Assembly: GCA_015143295.1 (NCBI GenBank)
Contig: CM026570.1
Span: 27,225,250 to 27,289,249, forward strand
Reading direction: 5' to 3'
DNA: 64,000 bases
Source: Tetracentron sinense
Lineage: Eukaryota > Streptophyta > Magnoliopsida > Trochodendrales > Trochodendraceae
Shown here: positions 10,669 through 22,735 of the stretch, piece after piece
How positions within the stretch are numbered: the first letter of the stretch is position 1
How the letters are laid out: each line of letters begins with the position of its first letter
Made by a program: the position numbers and the translations under genes
The notes under the pieces: generated by a model
Told to the model about the DNA's origin: nothing
Database searches by the model: none
What the model saw: only the letters and a program-made list of their open reading frames with translations

Positions 10669-11931
10669 CCTTAAATTCAATGAAATATGTAAGAAATTAC
10701 TGACTTTACAATCTTAAAGTAAATGACATACATGATACAACCTCAATGCCACATTGAATTACATGCCGGTTTGAATACTGTGGGCTCAGGAAATGAATAA
10801 AGCGTTACATAATAAGTGTAGGCACTACCACAATAACCATGATTCTATTTTTTCCCCGAAACTTAAGGTTAGTTCATAGATCTTGTAAATCATCCATAGA
10901 ATTAACCATTTCATTTTTTTAAACTCTAAATTCAAGATTTTTAAAAAATGAAGATTGTAAGATTTTTGGATTTACAAAAAAAGTGAGAAAAAATCGCCGA
11001 GTTCTCCTGAAAAATGTTTTTGATCTATGCGTTTCGCATAAAATCAATAGATTTACTTATTTTGGATTGATAACTACTTATTTATATTGATTTAAAAGAT
11101 TAAAATGGAAATTTAGTTTACTTTCACAATTTTGGGAAAAAGTTTTGAATCCGTTTTTAACGAAAAATCGATTAATGGAGAGAAAATAAGCCCACAAGGG
11201 GTTCTAGGGGTGTTTTTTAATACCAAAACAAGCCCCCATTCAAGCCTTATAGTTTTTATAGACAATATCTATCGATACGTTAAATGTTTTAAAAAATCAT
11301 GAAAAAATACAATATCGACTTGTTTCGAACCGATTCGGTCAATACACACTCTAAACACTGAGAAATATTCTGTACAGGTGTATTGGTAGTAAAAAAAACT
11401 GATACGTATCGAAACATATAAAATTTGATCCATGAGTGAGTGGTAGTTCCTATGTGATTGCCAAAACCCGACAATTGAAGGCATATGCTTTATTGGCTAT
11501 TGAGCTACCCTTCCCCTAATCCTAGTAAATTGAGTTGACATATCCCTTCACTTTTATTACAAGTTATAAATTTAGAAAATGACCTTCATAATGATCCACA
11601 TTCTTTATTCTTCCTCCACATTTTTTCTTACTTTCTCAAACATTTAAAATTATGGAACCACTCTTCTGCTAGTGGCATTTGGCAATGGGTTGACTACACA
11701 TCATAAGGCCGACCCATTGGACAAACTGATTAAAAAGGACCTAACTTGTGTTCCCAAAACCTTAACCCAAGCTTGTAAACAATTAAGCTCCTCACCAACA
11801 CCATGAACCTGACTCACTTTTCATAGGTCCGGGTTTAGATTTAGACCCATGGATCAGGTTATTGTTTTGCCTTCAAAGTTCAACCTGCTTATAGTTGGGT
11901 CAAGTTTGGATTGGGCTTTTCGGGCCAAGTG
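10669..11931. other. Repeat-derived intergenic stretch
   Basis: No gene seen. It includes CGATACG-rich sequence at 11265-11420 that resembles the 7.9 kb flank, suggesting that insertion C split an older repeat. Confidence 0.35.
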
Positions 11932-12483
11932 TGTAGCGACCCGAATTTAATTCCTCGGTATTCGTGCCATTTAATATGAATTCCTAGAAAAATTTGTCTA
12001 ATTTTAATGCATGTGTTCCTATGAGAATTAATGTGGAATGCCTAGATTTAGAAACCAAAATATCTCGTTTAGTATTAGCATTTTTATGATGTAATAGCAT
12101 GAAATTGAAGATATCAAAAAAGGGTGAGACTATGAGTTCCTCCATTATTATTATTATTAAATTAAAAACTTTGGGTCTATGGGGTCATCCATTTACTTAA
12201 AACCAGGTTAATGTATTTATTTTATAACTTCTAGGAGTCTAGGGTTCAAACCTTGGGTTCCCGATTGTAACCCAAATATTTTGGGGTTTTCTCTTACGTT
12301 CATCCAACTTGATGACCTGTTTTGACCTCAAATGACTTAAAATTGGGACATCTCTATTAAACAAGAAATTATTTTTCGAATAACGTTTCTAACGAATCTT
12401 GAATCGTCCAATTCCGATAACCGAGTCAAAAGTTATGGGTCAATTACCGGAGAAGGTTCCGGATAAAAAAAAAATAGTGATGG

Positions 12484-12584
12484 GGGCGATCGATCGCACC
12501 TGGTGGGCGATCAATTGCCAATCGTGTATTAGCTTTTTTTAAAAAGTTTGAGTTTAGGGTTTTAACCCCCTTCCACTATAAATA
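12484..12584 (+). promoter_or_regulatory. Putative LTR promoter of insertion D: CGATCGATCG palindromes and TATA box
   Basis: GCGATCGATCGC at 12486-12497 and the degenerate GGGCGATCAATTGCC at 12505-12519 precede TATAAATA at 12577-12584. The spacing from the nearer site to TATA is 58 bp, matching the other three insertions. Confidence 0.55.
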
Positions 12585-13179
12585 GGGCTTCTAACTCGAG
12601 GGTTTTTATGGTTTTAAAGTTCTTAACTTAATTTTGGAGAGAAAGAAGGGAAAACTTAGAATTCTAAGGGGGGTTTTTGCTAGGGGAAGAAGGTTTTTCT
12701 TGGAGAAGAAGGATTGTAGCTTGAAGATTGCTCTAGGATGTATTCTCTAGCGTTTGAATCGTAGGGAAACGATCTAGGAAGGTAAATATGTTCTCCTCAC
12801 TATCAATACCATGAACCATTGATGTCTTTAAGTTTAGAAACTAAGATCATATGTTAGAATAAGATTAAGTATGATTTATTATAGAAATGTCTCTCTATTG
12901 ATGTTTTGTTCATGATTGTGGTATATGGAAGTGAAGGTGTTTGATTAAATGCGGAAGAAGGGAATGATATGAAGTTGTGTGGTTGAAAAAGGAGGATGAG
13001 ATGTAGGTTTGGGTTCGAAATGGTGGATGAGTTGTATTGTGGAACCATGGATGAATTATGTGTGGTTTTGTGTGGAATGATGGTTTTTGTATGCAAATGA
13101 ATGAATTTAGGGTTAGGAATTTCATGTGTTTATAAATGTAAATAATGGATGATTTTCATTTGAATATTATAGATGACAA

Positions 13180-13350
13180 TTGTGCAATTATGTCTTCACA
13201 TGCTAAATTATACGATTATGTCTTCACATGCTAGATTACGTGATTATGCCTTCACATGTTAAATGATGCAATTATGATTTCACATGTTAAATTATGCAAA
13301 TATGATTTCATATGCTAAATTATACTATTATGATTCACATGCTAAGCTAC
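13180..13350 (+). repeat. Tandem repeat of about 34 bp in insertion D
   Basis: Five imperfect units built on TTCACATGCTAAATTA with a TGATTATG linker. A longer, diverged duplication of about 180 bp follows (roughly 13430-13560 and 13610-13745; shared words CTTTTATCATG and CACTCTTCA). Confidence 0.7.
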
Positions 13351-14411
13351 GTACATATGAGATTGAGATTGAATGCTGAATGATGTAAGAAGGTGGAATT
13401 GTGTGTAGTGATATAATGTCGGGTAAATAGACCTTGAATTACAATCTTGAGGGCTAGGCCTTTTATCATGGTGGTGTACAATGCTATGATGGATTGCCGG
13501 GGTACTTGATCGATAATCTAAACGACTATTTGACTGAGGATTTGTCACTCTTCATTCACGACTTAAAAAATAATGCATGATGATCAACCTTACCCGTATT
13601 GATGTATTGTTGGAAAATAAACTTTGGGAATTCAATCTCGTGAGCCTAAGTCTTTTATCATGATGGTTATGGGATGCATGATGGATCACCTAAGGTACCG
13701 GGTTGATAATTTAAGGGTTATTGAGTCATGATTCATCACTCTTCACTAACGATATGACCTAAGCATAAGCATGAAAAGATCATGAGCATAAGTAAAAATA
13801 CAAGTCTCACTGCATGATTGAGTTTTGCACTTGACCGAGTACCACCAGTCTAAGATCATGGGGTATGTGTACCGAAGAAAGTGAATCATAAGTAATTTTA
13901 TGTGCACTAGAGTAAAGTGCTATGGAGTGGTACTCGGTATGTAGAGTATAGTAATCTCTTTTACTTATATAGTGAAAAGTTATTTTAAGTTAATACTAGT
14001 GACTATGCATGCAATGTTGCTCATATGAAAAAATAGAAGAAGAATGATGACTCATGAAAGGAAAGAAAGCAAGGTTGATAAGAAAAGAAAAGAATAGAAC
14101 AAGATAATATAAGAAAAGAAGAATGATAAAACAATTATGATGCTTCCGCACACTAACTTATGTATATTTTATTGTCCAAATACCATGATGAATATTAATG
14201 CTATGAAATGCTATTATGAACTTGTTCATATGAAAAATGTTATGAAATGCTATTATGAACTTTCTCATATCGATGAATGTGTTATCTATGATGAATATGA
14301 TATGTTAATATTCTGATATTGCTAGTTAGGATTTCATATTCACCGAGCCGCATGTTACCTAGCCGATATGTCTTCATGTTGATAGGTTTAGGTTTCGAGA
14401 TAGCAGTGGAG

Positions 14412-14498
14412 TCGTGATTAGAGGAGGATTACGACATAGATGAAGAATGTGATCTTCCCGAGGAGGGAATGAGAGACCTTGACCATTTTCCTTATTAG
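14412..14498 (+). pseudogene. Decayed acidic frame of insertion D
   Basis: The frame TCG-TGA-TTA-GAG-GAG-GAT-TAC reads S-stop-L-E-E-D-Y and continues DIDEECDLPEEGMRDLDHF to a TAG at 14496. It aligns with S/P-W-V-E-E-E-Y in insertions A, B and C, with TGG changed to TGA. Confidence 0.35.
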
Positions 14499-14793
14499 TA
14501 GATGTTAGACTTTCTTTTTGGATTAAAAAGTTGTCATAGATGTTGTTAATACAGGATAATCCTTTGATGACTTGTATGTTAACTTTATGATTTGGGGTAA
14601 TTATGTTGAAGGATTCGGTGTTATAAACTCAGTGGTTAGACAGACTTGTTGTATAAGATACTTGGTTTGCATGTATAAAATGAAGAAACTTTTAGTATTG
14701 CCTTGCATGCTTACAGGTTAATTTGGGATAAGCAGTGTAATAGGCCTAAAATCCCATTTTAGCCTAGATGGGATTTTGGGGCGTTACAAATTG

Positions 14794-16097
14794 GGTCTTA
14801 ATACTTATCTTATTTATAGATAGATATACATATAAATTATATAAACATTGATTTTAATATTTTAATTTTAAATGGTATTCCAATTAGTATACTATTTGGT
14901 TATTACCTTAAGATTTTAATTAGGTTTGGGGGATGGGTATGAATTTGCCTTTTCTACCTGCTTATAAATGAGTCGGGTGACTCGGGTAGTCGGGTTCGAT
15001 TTGTGGATATTATTGCCCATGCCAAATTTGACATGAACTCGACCCCGGCCCAAAGCAACCTGTTTGTGCACATAGTCGGGTAATTTTGTAACCTAGGAAG
15101 TTTAAGAAGTTGAGAAGAAGTGTGAAAGAGGGAAATGTGTGAGATCATTCAAAAGGGCATTTTTGGGGATTAAAAATTAGAATAAAAGTCAAGAAATGTA
15201 TGTGCAAATATTAACTTTGAAGGGATGTTTAGATCACTGTGAATTTTAGTTAACTGCATTACTTTTGAGTTGTTGTAGAGTAGTAATAAAGCCCAAAGGT
15301 GGGTTACTATTTTTATCAATTTGAAAGGGTAAGGATTATCGCTGCCCGATGGGTCTACATCCATCCCTGAATGTCATCGGGTGACTTTTGTTGTCCGTTA
15401 GCCAATTCAGGAATGAGATCATGCAGCTCGAGCCACAATAAGGGGAGTCTAATCCATTATGGACCATGTATTTCGATGGAGGGTGTTTCATGTGTTTTAT
15501 CAAAAGAAACAACCATGCCGCAAAGGTTGGATCATCAGATCACTTGATATTACTACCTGGGGGGCTGGATTGGAGCCCCTTTGTTTAAGATTTATATCGA
15601 AAGCATGAGGTTCGGGAAAAGGCTATAAAGATTTCATAGCCCTACCTTCACTCTTGCAGCCCAAGGGGCTTCGGTCTCCGGTTTGTGAATTGAACGTCTC
15701 ACCTGGCGAAAGCCCGCTTATAACAGAGCTCATGACCTTTGATCAATAGGGTGGGGATTTGTTCATCTAATGAGAAAATGGAAGCAATGAGGTTTGAACT
15801 TCGCATGGTGGGATGACCTACCTCATTCTTACTTATGTGAAAGAGAGGTGCTATATGGGAGGCACCCTCGGGTATTGATTAAGTGAGAGAGGAATGCTTT
15901 AGACCAGGTAGGTGTAGAAAGTCTCCTATAGGTTTATATCGAACCTGGACTCAGGAATAATAATGCTTTGAAAAACACGTGACCTCTAGGAACCAATGTG
16001 TAACTCGTCAACCTGCCCAACAGTCATCAATCCCGCCTTCCAGCACGCAAGTTGAAAACCCCATATTTCTGCCCTATGCTCATGGTAGGATTGGATT
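14794..16097. other. Intergenic stretch, possibly including organelle-derived DNA
   Basis: No gene seen. From about 15430 the composition is noticeably less AT-rich than the surroundings and lacks repeats or long frames. I considered a mitochondrial insertion but recognise no specific organelle gene. Confidence 0.3.
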
Positions 16098-16105
16098 GTT
16101 CATCC

Positions 16106-16787
16106 CTAAGTAACCAAAGCGGGAGCGGGAGCGGGAGCGGGAGCGGGAGCGGGAGCGGGAGCGCGAGATTGTCAAATTTTAAATTAAGATAGGGTCGAGA
16201 GCGCCTATATATATATATATATATTAGGGTTCTTAAAAATTATTGATAACCCACCAACACCAATACACCACTCATCTTAACGTTTTTTTTTTTTTTTATA
16301 GTAATTCGGAGAAAGATAAAATAGTATTAGGTGCAAACTTATAATTATCAGCAACTTACACAATGAAACCGTCACACCCAAGGTTTACTTATTTTTGTAG
16401 AAAATTAAAAGGAAAATTTAAAGTTAATAAATTAAAAAGAAGGATGAAAAGACAAGTAATAAATACTTACTTGCTACTAACTACAACTTTTACACTCTTA
16501 CACAAGATTAGTGATGATTGACCGTATGAGAGAAGTTGGAAATGTAAGAAAAAGGTGTTTTCAGCTTTGGGAGGAGTGCTTTATTCTCTCTCCTAGAAGC
16601 CATTCGCAGAAGTAATAAATGTCATGAGAATATCAGCAACCCTAAGCGGCGTACAACGAGAAACCGCTTAGAAATCGCGCTATCTTAAATATGAAATCGC
16701 ACTCTCAATGCGAATCCGTTCTCAAACCGCGAGAGTGAGGTTTGAGAGCGGGAGCGGATAGGTACATGCATGGTTTGGGTTACTAAG
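16106..16787. mobile_element. Non-autonomous hAT-like element with 8-bp target duplication GTTCATCC
   Basis: Left end CTAAGTAACCAAAGC; right end, reversed, CTTAGTAACCCAAACC. Identical 8-bp duplications GTTCATCC flank it (16098-16105 and 16788-16795), which is the hAT superfamily length. The element is 682 bp and non-coding. A hexamer array (GCGGGA, seven copies) follows the left terminus, and single related GCGGGAGCGG words recur near the right end, so the array expanded at one end only. Confidence 0.75.
16119..16166. repeat. Hexanucleotide array (GCGGGA)7
   Basis: Seven perfect GCGGGA units followed by GCGCGA, directly inside the left terminus of the hAT-like element. Confidence 0.95.
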
Positions 16788-16795
16788 GTTCATCC

Positions 16796-17499
16796 AAAGG
16801 AATTTTGCTCCTCGATCCAAGTCTCTTTTGCTTTCTTTTTCCCTATCTCTTCCACCTCAAAAAAGGAGCAAGATGCGGTACTTTCTTTGTTTTGCTTTTG
16901 AGATCTTGTTAAGGAAGGCGGTAAGGGCCGACGAAGGGGTTTGGTTCGGGTATCAAACAATAGAGTTTTTTTTTTCTATCCAAAGATGATGGAATCCTCA
17001 AAGTTTTGGTATCTATAACTTACTAGCCTTATATATGTGAAAGATCATTTGCGTGTTGCATTCTCGGCCCAAAGGAGATAGACCTCATCAGACTTGGGGT
17101 AATCCAGATGGAACCATCAGGGCAATTTCACTAGCCTTATGATATATTGGTTATCTTGCTAGAGCCATCAAGACAATTTTAGAGACTCACGGGGTAATCT
17201 AGATAATGGCCTCATCAGACTTAAATTGTGCGTCTTATAAGTATGTATGGTATTTAAGTTTGGTTCATGCATTATAGTTTTGAGATGCACAAGAAATTCC
17301 TGCATTTGAATGGTTAAGTTGCTTTATGTAGTTGTGAACCCCACTGTTATTATCAGCTATCTGTTAGGTATCGAACCTTTGAATGGTTCAAAATTTTCAG
17401 ACTGAAAGCAGCAGTATGGACTTTGACATGGCCATGCCAAGCGAGATGTTGAGCTAACTAAATCCAACAGTGAGAGGATGGTTGAACAGATGTTGAAAT
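16796..17499. other. Intergenic stretch before the copia element
   Basis: No gene seen. Two diverged copies of a word family (CCTCATCAGACTT, GGGGTAATC) occur at 17086-17220. Confidence 0.35.
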
Positions 17500-17685
17500 T
17501 GTTGATATATGTAATATCGGGGGTATATTGGTAAAAAGGTATATATATGTAATGTTCTCTCTTAATATAAGATGCTAGTAGGGTTCTCTATCCTTAATTA
17601 AGCAATTTACCCTAATCTCTCTTCTTTCATCTCTTTCTCTTTCTCTTCTCTCTAAACCCTATATCTCTAACCCTAAACTTCAACT
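17500..17685 (+). repeat. 5' LTR of the plus-strand copia element
   Basis: Begins TGTTGATATATGTAATATCG; its partner at 27402 begins with the same 20 bases. The two differ by scattered substitutions and small indels. The 3' boundary is set where similarity stops, just before the primer site. Confidence 0.88.
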
Positions 17686-17697
17686 TGGTATCAGGGC
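17686..17697 (+). other. Primer-binding site (initiator tRNA-Met)
   Basis: TGGTATCAGGGC, one base different from the usual TGGTATCAGAGC, abuts the 5' LTR. Confidence 0.85.
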
Positions 17698-18244
17698 TAC
17701 AAAGAAGGAAGGAGAAACTTGATTAAACCATAACCAATAACCAAGAAAGAGGAGGCTCATAGGTGACTTCAGCTGTACGGCTTAGGCTGCCCATGGGGGT
17801 ACTTTGAAGGTAGTTTCTTAGAGATATTGATTTTAGAGGATTTTTGAATCCTATATCATGTGATTTGGTTCAATATAGATGAGGTTACAATGATTTGAAG
17901 GAAAAATACATCAAAATTCAAAAAAAATAACTGTCTAGGTTCAGAAATTTTTTCGCTCGGATGGGTTACTATTACTGTTGTTCATTGGACATGGGTGAAC
18001 CGTTTTTTTGTTAGGAACATATTAAAATTGAGTTTACTCTATTTGGATGAGATTTGAAAGTGTTATGATGTTTTTTCCAAGACCCTTCACTACCGTTTTC
18101 ACTGTTGGAGGTGTTTTTCACTCTGTTTGCTTTGACAACAATTTAGTTCGCTGTTTTTGGTAATCTTCATACCCATAGACAAGTTTTTGATGAGATATTG
18201 ATTGATTGGAAGTGACTCCATTTTTCCCTACTTAAGTTGCTCCT

Positions 18245-19178
18245 ATGGATGCTAAAGTTATTACTCCATCAGCTCTTTCCAACTCCGTTGTCCACTCTAT
18301 CATCAATATTCAATTCAATGGTGATAATTTTCTTGCATGGTGATGCTCTGTTAAGCTTTATATTGGGGGCCGTTCAAAGATGAGGTGTCTTGATGGTGAG
18401 CCCCCAAAGTCGGCGATCGGTGTTCTTGAGATTGCTAAGTAGAATGCCAAGAATTGCATTATTTTGGGCTGGTTATTAAAATTATGGAACCTCAGATTGG
18501 CGGTGATTACATTTTCTATAAGAGTTGTCATGAGCTTAAGAAACTCTCACCCATGAGATTGCTCATTTTTAGCAAGGGGATATGTCTATCTCTGATTATT
18601 TTGGGGCTCTATAATGTCGTAAGGAAGAATTAAGCCTTTATGAACCTCTATCTGAATTGTCCATTGCTTCTGCCAAGGTTATGACGAAGCGAATTGAGTG
18701 TTATCGCATTTCTGATTTATTGGGTGGTCTTCGTGCCGAATTCGAACAGTTGCGCACTTAGATACTTTCCATGTCTCCTCTGCCCTCTCTTTGATCTGTG
18801 TACTCCATTGTGTTCGGTGAGGAACGCTGTTGGGCTGTTATGCCTTCGAGTACCACTCCTATGCCCCATCCAGAACGTACCGCCTTTGCTACCGATTTTC
18901 GTCTTGCTCCAGGACATGGTAGGGGGACTGATAGGGGCGGTCGTGGTCGTGGCGGATCTACTATTTCTTGTGCTCACTATGGTATAATGGGACATAATCG
19001 TGATTATTGTTATCGTCTGCATGGCTATCCCGAGGGTTACCCGTCTCGTCTTGCAGCTCACTTTACTACGACTTGTATTATTGATCCTTCGCCTGCAGCC
19101 TTAGTTGCTGCAAGTGATCCTCTGGAGTCCATGAGAGCCCAATTTGCTGAGATGATTCAAGCTGAGTTCCGTTTGTAG
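18245..19178 (+). pseudogene. copia gag remnant
   Basis: Starts MDAKVITPSALSNSVVHS with stops after NFLAW and EIAK; NGDNFLAW is the typical N-terminal copia gag word. Near the end a zinc knuckle is recognisable as CAHYGIMGHNRDYC, where the second Cys has become Tyr. Several frame changes separate the parts. In a live element this is the capsid/nucleocapsid protein that packages the RNA. Confidence 0.75.
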
Positions 19179-19185
19179 AGTGATT

Positions 19186-20499
19186 CTCCTGATATTGCTG
19201 CTTCATCTGCCACTTGTATCCATGCTCCCTCGGCCTATGTCACCACTATATCGTCTTCTTCCCCTAGCTGGGTTATTGATTCCGGAGCTACTGATCATAT
19301 GACGGGTGAGTCACAGGGTTACTCTATTTATTCACATTCACCTCTATCTCCTATTGCCAAGGTTTGCTTGGCTGATAGATCTATTACTCCCGTTTTAGGA
19401 GTGAGACACATTCCTGTATCTTCGTCTCTCTCTTTATCTTATGTTTTGCATGTTCCTCGTTTATCTTCTAACCTTCATTCAGTTAGCAGTCTTATTACCA
19501 AACTTAATTGTTGTGCTATGTTTTATCCTTCTCATTGTCTCTTTTAGGACCTGACTATGAGGACGATTGTTGGTAGAGGCGTGGCAAGAGGCGGACTGTA
19601 CTACTTCGACATTGCTTATGCTCCAGATCGTGTCCCATCTGCTGCTGCTACTATTTATGTTTTCCCTTTTTCGTTGATGCTACTCTTGATACTTATCGTT
19701 TATGTCATGCCAAGTTTGGGCATGTTGGATCTAAGACCTTATGTTCTTTGATTCCTAGTTTTAATAAACTTTGTTCTTCATCTACTTTTCAATGTGATGC
19801 TTGTGAGCTTACTAAACATGTTTACATTGTTTATCCTTCTCGCATGCATAGATCTTGTTATATATTTGAGTTAGTTCTTTCTAATGTTTGGGGTGGGGTC
19901 CTTCTCCGATTACCTCCAATGATGGTTTTCGTTAGTATGTTACTGTTATCGATGATTACACTTGGGCCACTTGGGTTTACCTTATTAAGTCTAAGGATGA
20001 GGTGTTCTCTAAATTTTAGGAATTCCATGTTATGATTTTTACCCAATTTGGTGGTCTTATTAAGGCCCTTCGATCTGATAATGGTGGTGAGTATCTCTTT
20101 GCTCCATTTATTCAGTATCTTCAAACTCATGGTATTGCTCATCAGCTTACTTATCCTTACACATCACAACAAAATGGTGTCGCTGAGAGCAAGAATTGTC
20201 ATTTAGTCTGTGTCACTCACTCTTTGTTGCGAGACATACAAGTGCCTTATTGGTTTATGGCTCTTCTTACTGCATGTTTTCTCATTAATCAGGCACCTTC
20301 TCGCATTCTTGATGGCCTCTCACCATATCAGTTTCTTGCCCTCAGGCTCCTATTTTTCCCATTAGCCATGGGTATTTGGCTGTACCTGCTTTGTCTAGGA
20401 TTTTCGTCCAAGTTGTCAGAATTGGACGATAAGGCTATTAGATGTGTCTTTGTTAGTTATTCTAGCGCATCTAAAGGCTATATTTGTTATCATCTCTAG
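19186..20499 (+). pseudogene. copia protease and integrase remnant
   Basis: WVIDSGATDHMT near 19275-19310 is the aspartic protease site (DSG). The gag-pre-integrase zinc finger is visible as CHAKFGH and CDACELTKH (19690-19820). The integrase core follows with FVSMLLLS / DDYTW, LRSDNGGEY and YTSQQNGVAE, i.e. the D-D-E triad, although the residue after VAE is S rather than R. Frames change at least four times between 19299 and 20499. Confidence 0.8.
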
Positions 20500-20699
20500 T
20501 CTCGTTATATCTTTGTCTCTTTGGATGTTACATTTTTCGAGATAGTACCATATTTCTCTCATGTTCCTACTATGCTTACTGTCTTTTTGCTTTTACCTGT
20601 TCTAGGGGACATTCTATAGCAGAAGGAGTTTATCACATACTCTCGCCGACAGCTGCCTGGTTCCTTCTTTGATGTGCATCTAACATAGTCTTTCCCACA

Positions 20700-21162
20700 G
20701 GCCACTCCACTAGGTACTTCTCCACCTTCTTTTATTCTAATTCATTCTCCTACTATTGTTCCTCCTGTTGCTTTTGATCTTGAGTTGCCTTTTTGCTCAT
20801 CGCAAGGGTGTACATTCCTGTGTTACTTCTTACTCTTTTGCCAAGTATGTTTGCTACAAACTGTATCTCCCTCATACTAGGCCTTTCTCTCCATGATTGA
20901 CAATGTGATTAGTCCTTGGTCTATTCATGCTGCTTTTCTTCATCTTGAGTGGAATGGTGCTATGGTTGACAAGATGAATGCCCTTCAGTTTCATCATACT
21001 TGGGATATGGTTCCTCTTTCATCTGGGAATAAACCTGTGAGATGTTGTTGGGTTTTCACAATCAAACATAACTTGGATGGCAGTGTTGCTCGATATAAGG
21101 CTTGTCTTGTCGCCCGCGGCTTTACTCAGACTTATGAGGCTTGGTTATGATGCTACTTTTGC
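20700..21162 (+). pseudogene. copia reverse transcriptase, N-terminal part
   Basis: WNGAMVDKMNALQFHHTWDM, CCWVFTIKHNLDGSVARYKA and LVARGFTQTY (20940-21140) are the conserved start of copia RT. A frameshift follows TQTY, then DATF is interrupted after GCTACTTTTGC by insertion A. Confidence 0.85.
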
Positions 21163-21397
21163 TGTAGAGCCCCGAAATTTCATTTCACTAAGAATGAATA
21201 GTGTGTGAATAGTGCCCAAGTGTGGTTTTGTACACTTATGGGTCTTATGTTAATATATGTGTTTGGAATTATGGCATATATGTTCCAATGGGTCTATATG
21301 TCCTTAGGGAATGTGTTGAAAGCATAAAAGAGTGTTGGAAGTGCATTGGGGAAGATTCGAGTGGTGTAAACAAGGTTTTTCAGCAAAGCAGGGGTCG

Positions 21398-21646
21398 ACC
21401 GATCGCTCGGTCATTACCTGCGATCGATCGGTCAACTACCGATCGCTCGATAGCTGTCGCATGGTCAACTTTTTTGTATGGGGAAAAATTCCAGAGAGTG
21501 TGTTTTTGACCGATCTCTCGGTCATAACACCGATCGACCGGTAAGCCACCGATCGCTCGGTCCATACCACCGATCGATCGGTCATACGCAGATTTTCTTC
21601 ATTAAGGGTGTTTAAGACTTTAACCATCACCCTTTGCCTATAAAAG
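21398..21646 (+). promoter_or_regulatory. Putative LTR promoter of insertion A: ACCGATCGATCGGT palindromes and TATA box
   Basis: Palindromes at 21398-21411, 21420-21432, 21439-21450, 21509-21522, 21529-21542, 21548-21561 and 21569-21582 follow the pattern ACCGATCGNYCGGT; the last is perfect. TATAAAAG starts at 21639, 57 bp after the last site. The arms are AC/GT here, against GTG/CAC in insertion C and CTA/TAG in insertion B. Confidence 0.6.
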
Positions 21647-22129
21647 GGCTGGGTTCGTGCCTTAGGGTTTCACAAACCCTTTGTGCATTGTTTTTGAGGG
21701 ATTTGAAGAAGAGAAGGAGGAGAGGACCTTGGTGATCGTTCAAGCTTGTGGAAGATCAAGTTCTTCCTTTCCATTTGGTGTTTTCCAACCAAGAACTCAC
21801 TGTTCTTGCTTGTTCCAGCCATTGGGAGTCAAACTCATTGATTTCTCCAAAGTAGATGCACTCTACTACAATCTTGCAATCCTACTAGTTACTAATTATG
21901 ATTCTTCTTATCTATGCCCTATCTATATGTATTGATTTTATGTATGAAAATGTGTGATTATATACTTGGATGAAGGTTACTATTATGATGCACTCTAAGT
22001 GTTTGATAAAATACCTCTAAGGGATTCTATGCTTAAATACGATGATTTCTCTTATTAAGTGCATATGCTCGCATGTCTCGCATAAACCGATGGTTTCCAT
22101 GGATTTCTCCAAGTACAAACAAAGGTTTT

Positions 22130-22420
22130 TCACGAAAAGACGAATAATGAATGATTCTAAGTAACTCTAGGATTTCTCTAAGATCGTTTCACAAAGCTCT
22201 AAGGATCATACCATGCTCACAAGGAAACTCTATGATAATGCTCTAAGATCGTCTCACAAGCTCCACGGATCACAATGAAATGCTCTAAGATCTCTAAGGT
22301 TATGCTCTATGGAAATGCTCTAAGGTTATTGCTCTATGCTCTATGTCTCTACGGATCATAATGACTCTAAGTAACTCCATGAACTCACAAGAACTCATAA
22401 GGCTATGATTATCGATTGAC
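22130..22420 (+). repeat. Degenerate tandem repeats in insertion A
   Basis: Repeated words CTCTAAGATCG, TCTCACAAGCTC, GGATCATA and ATGCTCTA with irregular spacing. Confidence 0.55.
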
Positions 22421-22600
22421 TCACACGGTTACAGTTTTGGTTTCGAATATTATCTCACATACGTTTCACGGTTTCCATGCTTTAAGGAATTTACGGATTT
22501 CATTCTCCATGTCTTGTATGCTCTATGCCTAACCGCTTTATTGTTATTAGTTTGTATACACTGAGTATTCCATGCTCAGTCGATATTGTTATGATCGGCA

Positions 22601-22735
22601 GGTGCTCGGGTTCCATTCGATTTGTGTGGCGAAGAACCTTGGGTCGAGGAAGAGTACCGTGACCCGGAGCCTTCCATGGATCACTATCATGACAATGGTG
22701 CTTTAGATAGGAGTCGTGACTTCGATTTCTGTTGA
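22601..22735 (+). CDS. Short acidic frame of insertion A (core EEPWVEEEYRDPEP)
   Basis: An open stretch of 44 codons ending TGA at 22733. It aligns with the B and C frames at P/S-W-V-E-E-E-Y. The ATG used in B and C has an extra base here (ATGATCGGCAGG against ATGTCGGCAGG), which puts a TGA in frame. There is therefore no start codon in this copy and it may be non-functional. Confidence 0.3.
   Translation, partial: GARVPFDLCGEEPWVEEEYRDPEPSMDHYHDNGALDRSRDFDFC

Larger units (their letters stand above)
11932..14788 (+). mobile_element. Solo-LTR-like insertion D (2.86 kb)
   Basis: Starts TGTAGCGACCCGAATTTAAT and ends GGGATTTTGGGGCGTTACA. Flanks are AAGTG (11927-11931) and AATTG (14789-14793), a 5-bp duplication with one mismatch. 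The terminal motif TGTARCG is inverted at both ends. A TATA box (12577-12584) has two palindromic sites upstream. No PBS or coding domain of a retrotransposon is present. Its 3' end resembles, in the same sense, the ends of insertions A, B and C. It is more diverged than those three, and its version of the acidic frame carries a stop in place of Trp. Confidence 0.72.

Noticed and set aside
12854-13125. Minus-strand His/Pro/Ser-rich ORFs in insertion D
   Set aside because: They arise from a GTG/ATG-rich low-complexity stretch and lack counterparts in insertions A, B and C.
18694-19061. Minus-strand 114-codon ORF over the copia gag
   Set aside because: Antisense of the gag zinc-knuckle region, which is read on the plus strand with the gene order PR-IN-RT following.
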